DNA from: Symsagittifera roscoffensis
Lineage: Eukaryota; Xenacoelomorpha; Acoela; Convolutidae
Length of the DNA: 64,000 bases
Direction: 5' to 3'
Assembly: GCF_963678635.1 (NCBI RefSeq)
Contig: NW_026970628.1
Location: 1 to 64,000 of the forward strand
Positions 1 to 11,667 of this stretch are shown here, one piece after another. A program made the position numbers and the translations under genes. How positions within the stretch are numbered: the stretch's first letter is position 1; the number at the start of each line of letters is the position of its first letter. The notes under the pieces are model-generated. The model saw nothing but the letters and a program-made list of their open reading frames with translations, was not told the origin of the DNA and did no database searches.

Positions 1-130
1 AACAACTTGATCTCACAAAGTTAACAATAAGAGTGATACGAAAAGTTAACCAAGGGTGACAGACTATGCCAAGGACGGCACCTGCTAACAACTAATTAGC
101 ACCACGGTTGACAGTTGTTTGATAGCTGTA
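1..130 (-). repeat. inner part of 3' LTR of the Ty3/Gypsy element
   Basis: This stretch matches 5207-5335 in the same orientation, up to the shared end ...CTGTA. Similarity stops abruptly at about 130, which is the inner edge of this LTR. The rest lies to the left of the window. Confidence 0.75.
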
Positions 131-404
131 AGGTTGAACTAAACGAACACCCAAATGACACTTTCCCCATCAATAGATGAAACTTTAAATGACTGAAAAA
201 AATTAACTACTGGATGTTGATTTCGAGTTATTTCTGAAGAAAATTACTGGCTGAACATTTTGCAGATATTTAACAAATTTACTGAAAACGGATTTTAGCA
301 ACTATAGTATCACTTAGTAGTGATAAGCGTTTTGAGTTTTTAGTCCCAGTATTGACCAACCCTCTCCCTGGGCTTTAAATAGTTTTTCAGTTTGAGTTTT
401 TGGA

Positions 405-971
405 TTACTTTTCCCCTTCTTTATCATTCTTGTTAATGAAATCGATCATCACCCCTCCCATCTTTGACACCGCTGTTCTTTTTCTCCCGCTCCTTCTCGA
501 CGCTGTTTCGTCCTGACTATCGTCTTGACTGCTATACGATACCAATCTGGCCTTTCGTGTTGTTCTTTTCTTTCCCCCGGGTACTGTTTGGTCCCCTGGA
601 TTCAACGCTGAATAGTCCCTTGGATTTCTTTCCAATTCGCCGCCTAGTGCCGAAATCGTGTCTTGATCGCTTGTGTCTTGTGCTGGGTTGGTTGTTTGCT
701 GTTCTCTCGCTTGTGCTGATCCTGTTTGCTGTTCGCTCGCTTGTGCCTCCGCAGATGTTTGAACTGTCCGTTTCACCGAAATAATCGGTAAATCCTCACT
801 ATCTTCCGATTCGGAATCACTGTTTTCGAATCGGCGCACGGTTTGCTTCCGCTGTTTTTCAGTAGCTGCTTTACGTGTTGCCCGCTCTTTCCTATCGCAC
901 GGAGTCGGTGGTGGTTGGATCGCTTGTGGCAATGCCGCTTTTGCTCTCTTCGATTTTGGCTTCGTGGCCAC
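405..971 (-). CDS. Extra 3' ORF of the Ty3/Gypsy element, unknown function
   Basis: This is a 188-residue ORF between the integrase and the left LTR. The protein is highly charged and low in hydrophobic residues. It starts MATKPKSKRAKAALP, carries a Ser/Glu/Asp block (SDSESEDSEDLP), a Gln/Thr/Ala-rich middle with two similar EQQT-containing units, and a basic C-terminal part with GRKRT. It has no signal peptide, no membrane span and no envelope-like feature, although its position is where some Ty3 elements carry a third ORF. The basic clusters suggest a nuclear or nucleic-acid-binding role, which is inference. It is notable as a long open frame in an otherwise broken element. I do not recognise a family. 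Confidence 0.55.
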   Translation of the reverse strand: MATKPKSKRAKAALPQAIQPPPTPCDRKERATRKAATEKQRKQTVRRFENSDSESEDSEDLPIISVKRTVQTSAEAQASEQQTGSAQAREQQTTNPAQDTSDQDTISALGGELERNPRDYSALNPGDQTVPGGKKRTTRKARLVSYSSQDDSQDETASRRSGRKRTAVSKMGGVMIDFINKNDKEGEK

Positions 972-1290
972 ACCCGATTTTCTAAGAACAACTCCGTTAT
1001 TTAAAATTAATGTATAAGCACTTTCTGCTTTAACTTTAGAATGAAGCTGTTTATAATTTTTTAGATTCCGGTTTCCGGTTCGCTGGAATAAAAATCCAAA
1101 TCCAGAGGGTCCCGGTTATCCGCTCGTGCCTGCAGGTTTAAGTATTGACGGTTCGTCTTCCTGATTTTCCGTTTTCTCATTTGTCAGCGTACGCGCGTGA
1201 CTTCTGTTTTTAATGTCTTACGCCATATCTGACCTTACGCCCCAGTTCGTATCAGCAGGGTGTGGCATGTCCCTCACATAAGGGTCGGCG

Positions 1291-2445
1291 TCATCTAAAG
1301 AAGCATTTTTCGTTTTTATAACCCGCGACCAATCCAGATTTTGGAGAGATGGTTTTTTTTGTAAGTTTTCTTAGGACAGTGTTCGCTTCTCGACCATGAT
1401 GCGCCTCGAATGGCGAAATTTTTAGTGTTGCATTCTTGTAAAATTTGAGAGCACCGAGGGCCCTTTCAATCTTTTTCTCCAAAGGTTCGGGATGTTTTTC
1501 TTGAGCGAAAGTCAGTAGTGAGTTTTTAAGACTGCCAATGGTGCGCTCCAGTTGCCCGGTGATCATTAACTGGTGATTTTATGATTTCAAAACCCTTCCC
1601 ATTACAGAATGCTTCATTTTCGTTTGACATAAAGCTCGTCCCCTAGTCCACGTGAATCTTCCTTGGCACCCCGTGATTTATCATTTAACTTCATTATTTT
1701 ATCAGACCGGTTGTTTCCATAGACCATTGCCGATGGCGAACGAGAAAAACGATTGACCGCCACCAACACGTGTATCCGGGATTCATTTAAATAGTTAATG
1801 GGGCCCCAAAAATTAGGGTTGGACTGATTCGTTTGGTTCCTAGGGTTCAGGTATATTTCCAAGCTGATTTTTACTCAAAATCGTTTTTAAGTTCTTACCG
1901 GCGGCGGTGCATTCGGGACAGTTCTCGGCTATCGAGGCTACTGACCGGTAAATTTAGGAATACCAGACGTCTTTTGCGGTATCAAACATATTGATTTTCC
2001 TTTGGTGGTAAGCATGAAATCGATTTTTAATTGCAGTTTGGAGGTTCATTGGTATAACGAGTTTTTCATCCATCCAAACGAAATTTTCTTTCACGTAAAA
2101 ATCATTAACGAATTGAAAATAATAGCGATTCATAGCGGTAATTTTTTCGTGAATGATAGGATTCTTTGTAAGTTTTAAATCTCTAATCGAGCTCAGTTGG
2201 GGATCACAAACGTAATTTGATTCTATAAATTTTAGATTGAACAAGTCAGGTAATGAGGTATTCTTGCTTACAATTTTGTAATTACTGGGTATAATTGACA
2301 TGCATACCGAATTCGGATCCACTGGTGGGATTGTCTCGCCTTTGAATGCCGATGGTAACGATAGGGTAGTTTTTGTCCGAACTGATCTTGTTTCTTTTGT
2401 AATTGCTTCTGAGGATAAATTCGGTGGTAATTCTTCCCCACACAA
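1291..2445 (-). pseudogene. Ty3/Gypsy integrase region
   Basis: The minus strand carries an integrase-like stretch: an N-terminal zinc-binding-like part, a catalytic-core-like part near 1614-1862 and a late-core piece (GQLERTIGSLKNSLL, then ISPFEAHHGREAN) at 1291-1566. The last piece resembles the G-x-x-E-R-x-x-x-x-L-K block of Ty3 integrases. It is broken, as is the rest of the element. Confidence 0.7.
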
Positions 2446-2459
2446 CTGCCAACATGTCT

Positions 2460-3500
2460 AATTCGTTTGTCAAATTTCTTTTCAGCCTCATTTAGATATC
2501 ATGAGGCAACCGAAATCGGTCTCCACCCTTCCGGTCCTAATTGCTCGAGTACGGCATCTAACCTGTTATGGCTCGCGTCGCACACAATTCGAATATCCTT
2601 GTGGATATCGAAATGTCAAAGTTCAACGATGTTGGACACTTGTTTCTTGAGATTTTCAAATGCGTTCTGGCATTCTGACGTCCAAATGTATTCAGTACTT
2701 TTACTTAATAACGGCCGTAATGGCGCGGAAGATTCAGCTGAAGCTGGCAAATACTTATGAAGGCTGTGGTTTGACCCATAAACGATTTTAATTGCGTTAA
2801 GTTGCGGTGGCGTTAGCGCTTCTTTTGGTTCTGTTTTTCGTAACAATGGAGTTATTCCTGTAGATGTTATTTTGTGGCCTAGCCACTCACGTTCACGTTG
2901 AGCAAACTTGCATTTCGTTAATTTTAGCGATATATTTTCCCGATCCATTTTTTTAAGGATTTTCTCTACCGTTGATATATGGTCGACCAGGGTTCCCTTG
3001 GTGACCACCAAGATGTCATCGATAAACGCATGTGCCTGCGGTTATTCTGAGAGGACACAATCCATTGCACGCTGGAATTCAGCTGGCATTGTAGTTAGGC
3101 CATAGAACTCGGTTTTCAACCGGTGCGTACCCGTCGACCGACCTCCGATGAGAGAAAAATTGCATTGTACACTCGTTTCCGCGCTTAAAAGTAATTGACA
3201 GTACGCATAGGTTAGGTCCATTGTTGTAAAAAAACATCCCCTGATTTCTTTTTGCTGATCGTTTGCCACACTCTGTCCATTTGTTCTTCAATATTCGGCA
3301 TTTGGTACTTGTTCTTATGCACTTGTTTATTTAGTTCCCTCGATTCGAGCGCTAGTTTTACCGACCCGTCTTTTTTCACTGTTATTACGATTGGGGACAC
3401 ACAGTTTTTATCCAGCATTCCGTTAGTTTTTCGATGTGACCTTGTTTCAGTAGTTTATCGATTTCCGTATCTACTTTTTCTTGCAATGTAATGGGGACTC
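2460..3500 (-). pseudogene. pol: Ty3/Gypsy reverse transcriptase and RNase H region
   Basis: Successive conserved RT blocks can be read on the minus strand: SPIVITVKKDGSVKLALESR, then TTMDLTYAYCQL, then a FIDDILVV catalytic box near 3010-3030, then LTKCKFAQREREWLGHKI. This is the order of Ty3/Gypsy RT motifs. The connection and RNase H region follow towards 2460 and are harder to read. The frame is broken several times. Confidence 0.85.
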
Positions 3501-3571
3501 GTCGTCCTTTCTGCTGTACTGTGTTCGGTTCTCAAAAAATTCCGCTTGCACTTTATAATTTCTCATTTTCC

Positions 3572-4105
3572 CTATCCTGTTGAAAACTGCTTACTGAAGT
3601 AAGTTTGCCAAGAGTCCAGCTCCCTCTCTTGCCGCGATGTCTCCTTGTCCTCCTCATTAGTGGACATTATATGGTCCCCTGGTGCTTGTTGCACCAACTG
3701 TAATACTAGTTGAGGCATCAGGTCTCTTCCAAATATCGAAGGGCGGTTTCCTCCGATAATTTTTATCCTCGCGTTTATCTTCCAGCCATCAGATTCTAAA
3801 GTGACGGCCATTTTTCCGGTCATCTGTAGCGGATTGTTTCCAAAATCCCGAAATACATTATCCTCATTCGAAAGGGCGTCCAGTTTTGTCCTCGAAGCTC
3901 CAAGGTTTCTTTTCAGTTCCCCGATGGTGAAAATTGAGATCGGAGACCCGCTGTCAATCCACACCCGAGTGGACTTCCCAATTTTTCTAATCGGCAACTG
4001 CGCCCCAGCGACTTTTAACTCCGTGAATCGTTTGTGTTTTATTGCCATTACCATGTAGTCTAAACTGCTTGAATCCCACGAATGGACCACTGGATTCTTA
4101 TTCAC
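3572..4105 (-). pseudogene. Ty3/Gypsy aspartic protease region
   Basis: The translation contains WIDSGSPISIF, the D-S/T-G active-site signature of retropepsins, and further on IFGRDLM, matching the second conserved ILGRDLL-type motif of Ty3 proteases. It sits between the gag knuckle and the reverse transcriptase. It belongs to a broken element. Confidence 0.75.
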
Positions 4106-4135
4106 CCATCCAATGGAACTTGCATATTGAGACGC

Positions 4136-5164
4136 TTACTCATCCGCCGAATTCTCCAGATGTGTATCGTCGGCATTTTCTCGTATCATTCCTTCTGCTC
4201 CCCGTCTTTGCTGATTTCCACGCTTCCCCCTACAGGTACGTTCGAAATGTCCAATTTTATAGCAAACAATACATGTTACTCCTTTTGCTGGGCATCTATC
4301 CAAATATCCAAATGTTCTTTTAAAAAATTTGGTTGGTCGCAGTTGTAGCATCGGTTGTTCTGGGACAGTTCCCCCCGGTTTGAGCCTCGTCCTTGGTATG
4401 AGCCTCTGCCCCTTGCACGGTTATTACGATATCCTCCTCGTGTAGTCCCGACCGGTTCTGTTTTGATCTAAATTCCACCCACTGATGACAATCCTTGGAT
4501 CCCATGGATCCCGCGGCGGAGGTTGCAACGTAGGATGTGGCATGTTTTTTGCCCCGCTTATACGAAAGGGCGATCCTATAAACCTCTTCCGGTGTTTTCG
4601 TTGACCTGCACGTTTCCTTTTGTGCTTCGCGGTTATTCATATTTACGATGAATACGTCCCTAAGGATAAGATCCTCCAACGCTCCAAAATTGCATGGGGC
4701 CGCCAGTCCGCTCAGAACAGAGTGGAATTGCTCCAGACTTTCGTTGATGAATTGTTTCCGAGAGAGAAGTTGGAATGTCTCATATGTCTCGTTCCTTTCC
4801 TTCTTGAATTCCATCTCCAGTACGTCTAGCATCCTTGGGTAACGAGCCGTGGAGAGATCCAAGTGTGGCCGTCTCTTGTTCAATTCGTTTTGCTCGCTTT
4901 CCCCCAGACACAAATACAAATATTTGTTCTATTTCCAATCGATTTTTTTCCATCAACTTCCTCGGGTAAAACTGTTACTTGGGCTGCAGTAAGAGTCGCT
5001 GCGTAGTAGTAGTTTTTATTGGTTGGTTGTGTGTTTCGCCACCATTCCTCATTGGAATCTGTTAATCCAGAACTCCAACATCATTGGCGGCTCAGTACAT
5101 TTCGATAGCCAGAATCCTGTAATACCCAGTGGATTTCCCCAGTGGAGACTGCTGGCTGCGCCAT
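4136..5164 (-). pseudogene. gag: Ty3/Gypsy gag region
   Basis: A minus-strand gag-like protein reads through the Arg/Glu-rich capsid part (4320-4919) into a CCHC zinc knuckle of the form CYKIGHFERTC near 4240. In this family the capsid part assembles the particle and the knuckle binds element RNA. It lies directly inside the right-hand LTR and upstream of the protease, as expected. The region is broken. Confidence 0.75.
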
Positions 5165-5165
5165 G

Positions 5166-5335
5166 TTGAAAACGTTAGTTGTTCAGTATGTAAAATCCAA
5201 ATGATAAACAACTTGATCTCACAAAGTTAACAATAAGAGTGATACGAAAGGTTAACCAAGGGTGACAGACTAAGCCAAGGACAGCACCTGCTAACAACTA
5301 ATTAGCACCACGATTGCAGTTGATTGATATCTGTA
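5166..5335 (-). repeat. 5' LTR of the Ty3/Gypsy element
   Basis: The repeat shared with 1-130 covers 5207-5335. On the minus strand the LTR probably continues to about 5166, because the sequence there is ...CAACA followed by TGGCGC, a typical LTR end plus primer-binding-site start, overlapping the first ATG of gag. The inner boundary is inferred, since the matching part of the other LTR lies outside the window. Confidence 0.6.
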
Positions 5336-6115
5336 TATGACACAAGACTTAATTCAAAATTGGATAACTTCCCGAATAAAATTTTTTTTCTGCACTCGTA
5401 CACACGTAGTTTGCTGAAGAAATCAGGGATAAAGGAGCAAAAATCAACAAAAAAAATTATAAGAGAAGCAGAAAAAGTTTGTTTAAACAAGCTAAGTCTA
5501 AGAAAATGTATTTTCTCAAGCAATTGTTGGGTTGCCCTATTATAATTTGATTTGAAAATTTATGCAACGAACATCTCCAGAACATATTTTTACAATTATA
5601 CCCCTAAAATCATTCCATTACTTTGCAATTGCTAGTTTTCGAGAAAGTTCGATAAGTTTCACGAACGCAGCAGAGAGATCAAAAGCATGGCTGTTTCGGT
5701 TTTTATAAAGTGATATTCCGAGAAACTATCGCATAGCCGTTTATGTCGGAAAAATTCTCTCAATTTGTTTTCTCAATTGAAATCGTAATGTACATTTAGG
5801 AGACTACTTTTCAGGAAAACTTACTCAAAAAAGACTTTTTACTTAGGCAGTACCTTATGACTTAATTCTGAACTTTTTTCACCTGTTTCCGTTTGACAGT
5901 TATCACATGTTTGATCGATCTAACGTTTATCTATAGATTTGGTCTCTTTGCTTTCGACAAAAAAAGAAAAATTAGTAAAAACTACAATCAAACTATCGAA
6001 AAATGTGCTTCTGTTGAAGCCTTAATTTTGTCTACAAACTTAAACGCAAAACCCTTTTCGCAGAGAAAACACGTTCTGCTAGGACTTACGATTAAACTCT
6101 TAATCTCACTAATAA
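5336..6115. other. Unannotated AT-rich spacer between two retroelements
   Basis: I see no gene here. Short open frames exist on both strands but have AT-driven composition and no recognisable motif. The right edge is the start of the first BEL/Pao LTR. Confidence 0.6.
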
Positions 6116-6264
6116 TGATGTGAACAATCTTTCTCATCCATTTCATGAAAAAGCGGTAAATTCCATTTCTTACTCAATAAATTTTCGGAGTGTGATCTTA
6201 ATTTTGATGACATATTAACTAAAAGATGTTAATTTAAAACTCGAGAACCAAGAGTCTGAATTAT
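6116..6264 (+). repeat. BEL/Pao LTR 1
   Basis: This is the first of four related LTR-like units of about 150 bp. Each starts TGATGTG and ends near GAACCAAGAGTCTGAA. The DNA to its left does not match the sequence left of the other LTRs, so this is the outer left end of the array. A primer-binding-like TGGCGACCACAGA follows at once at 6265. Confidence 0.75.
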
Positions 6265-8206
6265 TGGCGACCACAGAGAATCAAAAACAAGGGTCCACCA
6301 GAGCTGACTCCAGACCAGGAAAGGTGACCCAGGGCTAGACGGATAGTACGACGGTACTTGCATAAAACAACATTCTAGAAAAGCAAAAAAAAACACTATG
6401 CGAACAGAATTGATGAAATTCTGTCAGTTTCTGAATCCCAACAGTGGAATCATATACCCGGTAAACGGAACCCGGCCAACCACGCTACACGTATCCCCCA
6501 TCAGGACGTGGAGCATTTTTTGTTGCAACCGACCGAATTCGTATTATTACCAAAATCTAATTGGTTTTACGAAAACTAAAGGACGACACAGTTTTCATAC
6601 AGTTTTCACAACTACAGATAAAGAGAGAACTACTACAGTAAAAGTCGACATTAACTCCTACTTACCAACGCTATAGTGAAAAGGAAAAATAGTTCTACTA
6701 GCGCAAAAAAGGGACCATTCATTAATGTTTCGAGTAATTTCGATTGGTTTCGTCTACTTCCCACAACTGCTCCTGTTTTACAGTTCAAGGACATTCTTCA
6801 GCAAAAAAGAAAACGCGAGTTAAGAATAGACGACCGGGAGATTGCTAAGACTCTCCTCTGCTCTTTGAGCAATCACAACATGCTATTTTTCCTGATACTG
6901 TTAACCGTTTTACTACCAAAAAAAGCTTTGGAAATCGAAAATGATTTACTGCCATACTCGCCATTCATGGATTATAACCTTATTTGTGCTCGAAGACGAC
7001 TGAAGCATTCACGAATGCCAGATGCAACTAAAAATCCTATTTTTCTATATGCAAAAACCATATTTTTTTGCATTCAACTTATGATCAAAAACGCACATCA
7101 TAAATGATAGCGCCTCGCACCGAATTTGTACGACACTTCTTGCAAGGAAGCGTAATAAATTTGGACCTCAGAAAAGCTTTAGACACAATCGCACCCTTGT
7201 TTCTTGTGCAGCCGCTTTCAAGGAAAAGATATGAACCCTTTCATGGCTGATATACCTGCACAGCGCTTCGATGACCCCTAAACTAATCCATATCCGTTCA
7301 AGAATGTTGGACTTGACTGCATCAGCTAATTCTAATTTGCTGAAAAAGATACCACAGAAAAAATCTATATATGTCCCTGCAATTGTTCAACAAAGCTTGC
7401 AACGCACCTGGAAGCTACCGATAATCTGAAAAATGAAACTTCTTGACAGCAGATAGTAGATTCATGGCGCAACGTTGGTCTCCTAAACTAATTTTTTCGA
7501 ATAACGCAGTATACATTGTCGCCGCACGTATACAAATCATAAAACAATCTTTAATTACCAAAAGAGACAAAACAGCAACCAAGCTTCAGATGAGGTCAAT
7601 CGACTGGCGTCTTAGCCTACCATCTTGTCTTCGTTTTAGTGGTGTGTGGAAGTGTCTCGTTTCGATCATCAATTGAGTCTTTCTATTGATTTTAGGACCA
7701 AACAGTCTTTCAGGAATCTTTTTTCAAGTTTGTAGTAGAATGCGAAGGCCTCATCACTTAACCACTTCCTACTTGGGAGGCCTTTCATTTACGCTGCCGC
7801 AGCTTCATTCTACGCCCAAACAAATACCAACAAACTAAGCAATAAATACTGGAAGCTAATCAAGGACCAAATAGACAGCTTCTTGAATCGATTACAACCC
7901 TGATCAAACGAACCAAGTGGAACCAAAGAGAGGAAACTATAGAAAAACATGATTTCGTGTGGCTCTACGAAGCATTTTACTCTACGAAGCATGTGGCCCC
8001 TGGGTAAGGTTGTTGAAAAGTTCAGCGGTCCTGAAGGCCTTGCGCGCTCATGCGTAATCAAAACAGTGATAAGAAGACTTACTAGGCCCACGTTGAAACT
8101 AGCTTTAGTAGAACCAAAAACGGATTTTTAGACCTCACAAGCAATTGTAATACCAAGCCCTAACCCCTCTGGTCTCCATAACTAATGCCCTCCCCGATGA
8201 TATTCA

Positions 8207-8317
8207 TGATGTGAATAATCTTTCAAATGTTTTACTTGAAAAAATGATAATTTCCAAATTGTTATTTAAAAATTTGTTGGAGTGTGATCATAATTTTGAT
8301 GATATATAAACTAAAAG
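8207..8317 (+). repeat. BEL/Pao LTR 2, truncated
   Basis: It begins TGATGTGAATAATC like the others but stops after CTAAAAG. It runs directly into pol sequence (CATATACCCGGTAAAC) that in unit 1 lies about 170 bp inside the element. The 3' end of the LTR, the leader and most of the coding region are therefore missing at this junction. Confidence 0.7.
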
Positions 8318-10125
8318 CATCATATACCCGGTAAACGGAACCCGGCCAACCATCTACCAGACGTATTCCCCTTCAGGACGTGGAGCCTGTTTTAGTTGCA
8401 ACCGACCGAATTCGTATTTTTACCAGAATCTAATTGGTCTCAACGAAAATTGAAGGACGACACAGTTTTCAGCCTGTTTTCACAACTACAGATAAAGAGA
8501 GAACTACTACAGCAAAAGTCGACAGTACCGTTCTACATACCAACGCTATAGTGAAAAAGGAAAATAGTTCTACTAGTGCAAAGAAGGGATCAATCATCAA
8601 TGTTTCGAGTAATTTCGATTGTTTTCGTCTATTTCCCACAACTGCTCCTGTTTTACAGTTCAAGGACATTCTTCAGCAATAATGAAAACGCGATTTGAGA
8701 ATAGGCAAACATGAGATTGCTAGGACTCTACTCTGCTCTTTGAACAATCACAACACGCTTTTTCCCCTGATACTGTTTAACGTTTAACTACCAAAAAAAG
8801 CATTGGAAATTGAAGATGAATTTTTGCCATACTCACCATTCATGGACATAAACGTGCTCGAAGACGACTGCCAGGTTCATTCCAAAAGTCTTTTTTTTTC
8901 TACATGCAAAAGTACCTACCATTCAACTTATGATCAAAAACGCACATCGTAAATGCCTGCACCTCGGCACCGAATTTGTACGACACTTCTTGCCAGAAAA
9001 TTTAACAATTTTGGGTCTCAGAAAAGTCTTGAGACAGAGTCGCCTCCACTGTTACTTGGGCAGTCACTTTCAAGGAAAAAGTATAAACCCTTTTATGGCT
9101 GATCTACCTGCACAGCGCTTCGATGATCCGGAAAGTAATCCATATCCGTTCAAGAACGTTGGACTGGACTACATCGGCCCATTCTACTATGTTGAAAAAG
9201 ATATCACAGAAAAATTATACTTGTCTCCTTAATTGTTTAACAAAGCTTGCAACCCACCTGGAAACTACCGAAAATATGACAACTGAAAATTGTTTGACAG
9301 CAGTTAGTAGATTCATGGCGCAACGTGGGTCTCCTTAACTAATTCTTTCAAATAACACAGCATACTTTGTTGCCGCACGTAAACAAATCATGAAATAACC
9401 TTTAAATATCAACAGAGACGAAACAGTAATCAACCTTCAGATGATCAGATGATGTCAATCGACTGGCGTCTTAGCCTAGCATCTTTTCTTCATGTTAGTG
9501 TTGTGTGGGAGCGTCTCGTTTCGTTTCATTTTAGTGGTGTGTGGGACCGTAATTCTATTGTTTTAGGATCAAACAGTCTTTCCAGGAATCTTTTTTCAAG
9601 TTTGTAGTGAAGGCAGAGGCCTCATCAACTCACGACCAGTGACCCATTAAATTGCGATACAAATTACACATAATCACCTTCAATTCTTACTTGGGAGGCC
9701 ATTCAATTACACTGCCTCATCTTCATTCAAAGCCCAAACAAATATCAAAAACCAAGCAACAAGTCCTGGAAGCTAACCAAGGACTGAACAGACAGCTTCT
9801 GGAAGCGACTCCGACCCTGATAAAATGAACCAAGTGGAACCAAAAAGAGGAAACCATAGAAAAACATGACCTCGTGTGGATCCTTGAAGATTTTACTCTA
9901 CGAAGCATGTGGCCCTCGGGTAAGATTATTGAAACGTTTACCGGTCCTGATGACTTTGCGTGATCATGGGTAATCGTAGCAGCGTTAATAAGACTTACTA
10001 GACCCGCGGTGAAACTAGCTTTAGTAGAACACTAAACGGATTTTAGACTAGACCTCACTAGCATTTAGAAAACCGAGCCTTAACCCCTCTGGTCGCCATA
10101 AGTAGGTCCTACCCGATGATGTTCA

Positions 10126-10270
10126 TGATGTGAATAATCTTTTTTACGTTTTACTTAAAAAAACGGTGATGTCTAGTTGTTACTTAATAAATAATTGGAG
10201 TGTGATCAAAACTTTGATGATATATACTAAAAGATGTAAATTTAAGATTGAGAACCAAAAGTCTTAATTA
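10126..10270 (+). repeat. BEL/Pao LTR 3
   Basis: It begins TGATGTGAATAATC and ends GAACCAAAAGTCTTAATTA, followed at 10272 by TGGCGACCACAGAAAAGC. It serves as 3' LTR of unit 2 and 5' LTR of the long unit. Confidence 0.8.
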
Positions 10271-10271
10271 T

Positions 10272-10289
10272 TGGCGACCACAGAAAAGC
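10272..10289 (+). promoter_or_regulatory. Probable primer-binding site of BEL/Pao element
   Basis: TGGCGACCACAGAAAAGC starts two bases after the LTR end, where reverse transcription would be primed by a tRNA 3' end. The same TGGCGACCACAGA follows LTR 1 at 6265. The tRNA species cannot be assigned by eye. Confidence 0.55.
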
Positions 10290-10540
10290 AAAAACAAGGG
10301 TCCACCAAAGCTGACTCTAGCGCAAGTAAGGTCCCCCAGAGCTAAACGGATAGTACGACGGTACTTGCATAGAACAAAACTCTAGAAAAGCAAAAAATGT
10401 ACCCTTCAGAGCGGCAAAGGTCCTCTAGAGCTGACTGCAGAGCGGCAACGGATAGTGCGACGGTACTTGCAAAGAGCAACACTCCAGAAAAGCAAAAATT
10501 TAAGCTTCAGAGCGGCAAATGTCCCCCAGAGCTGCCCCCA
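10281..10540 (+). repeat. Leader tandem repeat, about 101 bp period
   Basis: The motif AGAAAAGCAAAAA recurs at about 10281, 10383 and 10484. Each time it is followed by a (CAGAGCGGCAAA)GGTCC.CCAGAGCTG-like block, and twice by CGGATAGTNCGACGGTACTTGCA. This gives about 2.5 imperfect units in the untranslated leader. Unit 1 at 6280 carries one shortened unit, so repeat number varies between copies. Confidence 0.7.
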
Positions 10541-11667
10541 AATCGTCAAAAAGCCCCGAAGAGCTGACACCAGAGTTACACGACCCTCTTCAATGGCATC
10601 AACATAAATCAGGGGCTTCCAAAGAAGTCTCACAGCTATTCAAAATCTACATGACCTCTATTTCTTCAAGTTTACATCTTCAAGGCCAGCAAACCGTGTC
10701 AACATTTTACCAACTCTTCACCAGCTCATCACAGTCTTTCAAAACTCATGGCAGATTCAATTTCAAACTTCTTTCTCATAACCGTGCTAAAGTTATCAAC
10801 AATTTTTATATCCACGGTGCTTGGTATTCATCATTCGCTTAAGTTCAATCACTTTGTCATAAACCCTGTTTAATTGTTCAGCCTTGGGGTTCAAAGGTAG
10901 GCTTTTTTGTTAAAAAAACACAATACCCAGAACCCGATAACCAAACTCTCCTTACCCCAGAAAAAAAACAAGAAAAAAGGGCAAGCAATGTAACATACTA
11001 TTCTAAAAGCTGTCTCAAAACTTGTGAAAAAACATTAGAACGCCTATAGCGTAAAATTTCCAATAAAAATTGAAACACTGAGGTCTAAAAAGTAATCTTA
11101 TCCTAATCAAAATGTTAAACTGTTAAATCAGCCAAATTTCACCGCTAAAAACTTATCAAAAATACTTAATACTTAAACAAGCGCTCATAAACAAATGGGA
11201 CGTTTCGGTACACTTCTGTTGAGAGCCTTGAACGGCAATTTAGCAGCGGAATTGCGCAACCTGCGCAAAAAGAGGATGTTAAAATAACGGCTAACGAGCT
11301 TCTGAAATGACTCCAAGTTTATCAAGAATTGGCAGATGATATAGCATCGTGCCCTCTAGTAGACATCCAAAAACTTCTAATTGATGCCTATTCACTACGA
11401 AGCCGCAAATGTTCGCAAATGAAACAAATGCGACGATACAAAAAAAACTATAAGCGGATACAGATGGATGACTCCGCACTGTTCTCTGCAACTATCTCCA
11501 CACACGATCCCAGCCAGCAGTAGTAATCCCGTGCGAACTTCCGCTACAACTTGAAACAACACGTACAACGTTTCTACGGCAGCTATTAGTTTTGATATTG
11601 AATAACAACAGTAGCATCTAACCAGTTTGCTCCAGTCATTCACGGCCTCTTTTGTTCTGATCAAAAA

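Larger units (their letters stand above)
1..5335 (-). mobile_element. Ty3/Gypsy LTR retrotransposon, broken
   Basis: Read on the minus strand the order is LTR, gag with a CCHC knuckle, aspartic protease, reverse transcriptase with a FIDD box, RNase H region, integrase, an extra ORF and the second LTR. That gene order is Ty3/Gypsy. Direct repeats of about 130 bp at 1-130 and 5207-5335 mark the two LTRs. They are about 95 percent identical by eye over the visible part, so the insertion is not recent. The coding region is broken in roughly ten places. The left LTR runs off the window edge, so the outer boundary is unseen. The copy should not be able to move by itself. Confidence 0.9.
6116..8317 (+). 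mobile_element. Internally deleted BEL/Pao unit 1
   Basis: The unit has a left LTR, a short leader with TGGCGACCACAG, then a jump straight into the pol 3' part (integrase region 6.4-7.6 kb) and a right LTR at 8207. Gag, protease and RT are absent. Pao integrase features are readable, including the zinc-binding region near 6990-7100. The remaining frame is broken several times. LTR 1 and the LTR at 10126 are only about 80 percent identical by eye, so the insertion is old. Confidence 0.75.
8207..10270 (+). mobile_element. Internally deleted BEL/Pao unit 2
   Basis: This unit shares LTR 2 with unit 1 and LTR 3 with the long unit. Only the pol 3' part remains. The Pao integrase core is well readable at 8930-9232, with NVGLDYIGPFYY, the counterpart of the GxDYxGPF block of Pao integrases. 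The frame is broken in a few places. Confidence 0.75.

Noticed and set aside
464-784. Plus-strand 106-residue frame inside the Ty3 element
   Set aside because: It is antisense to the better-composed 405-971 ORF and has no motif.
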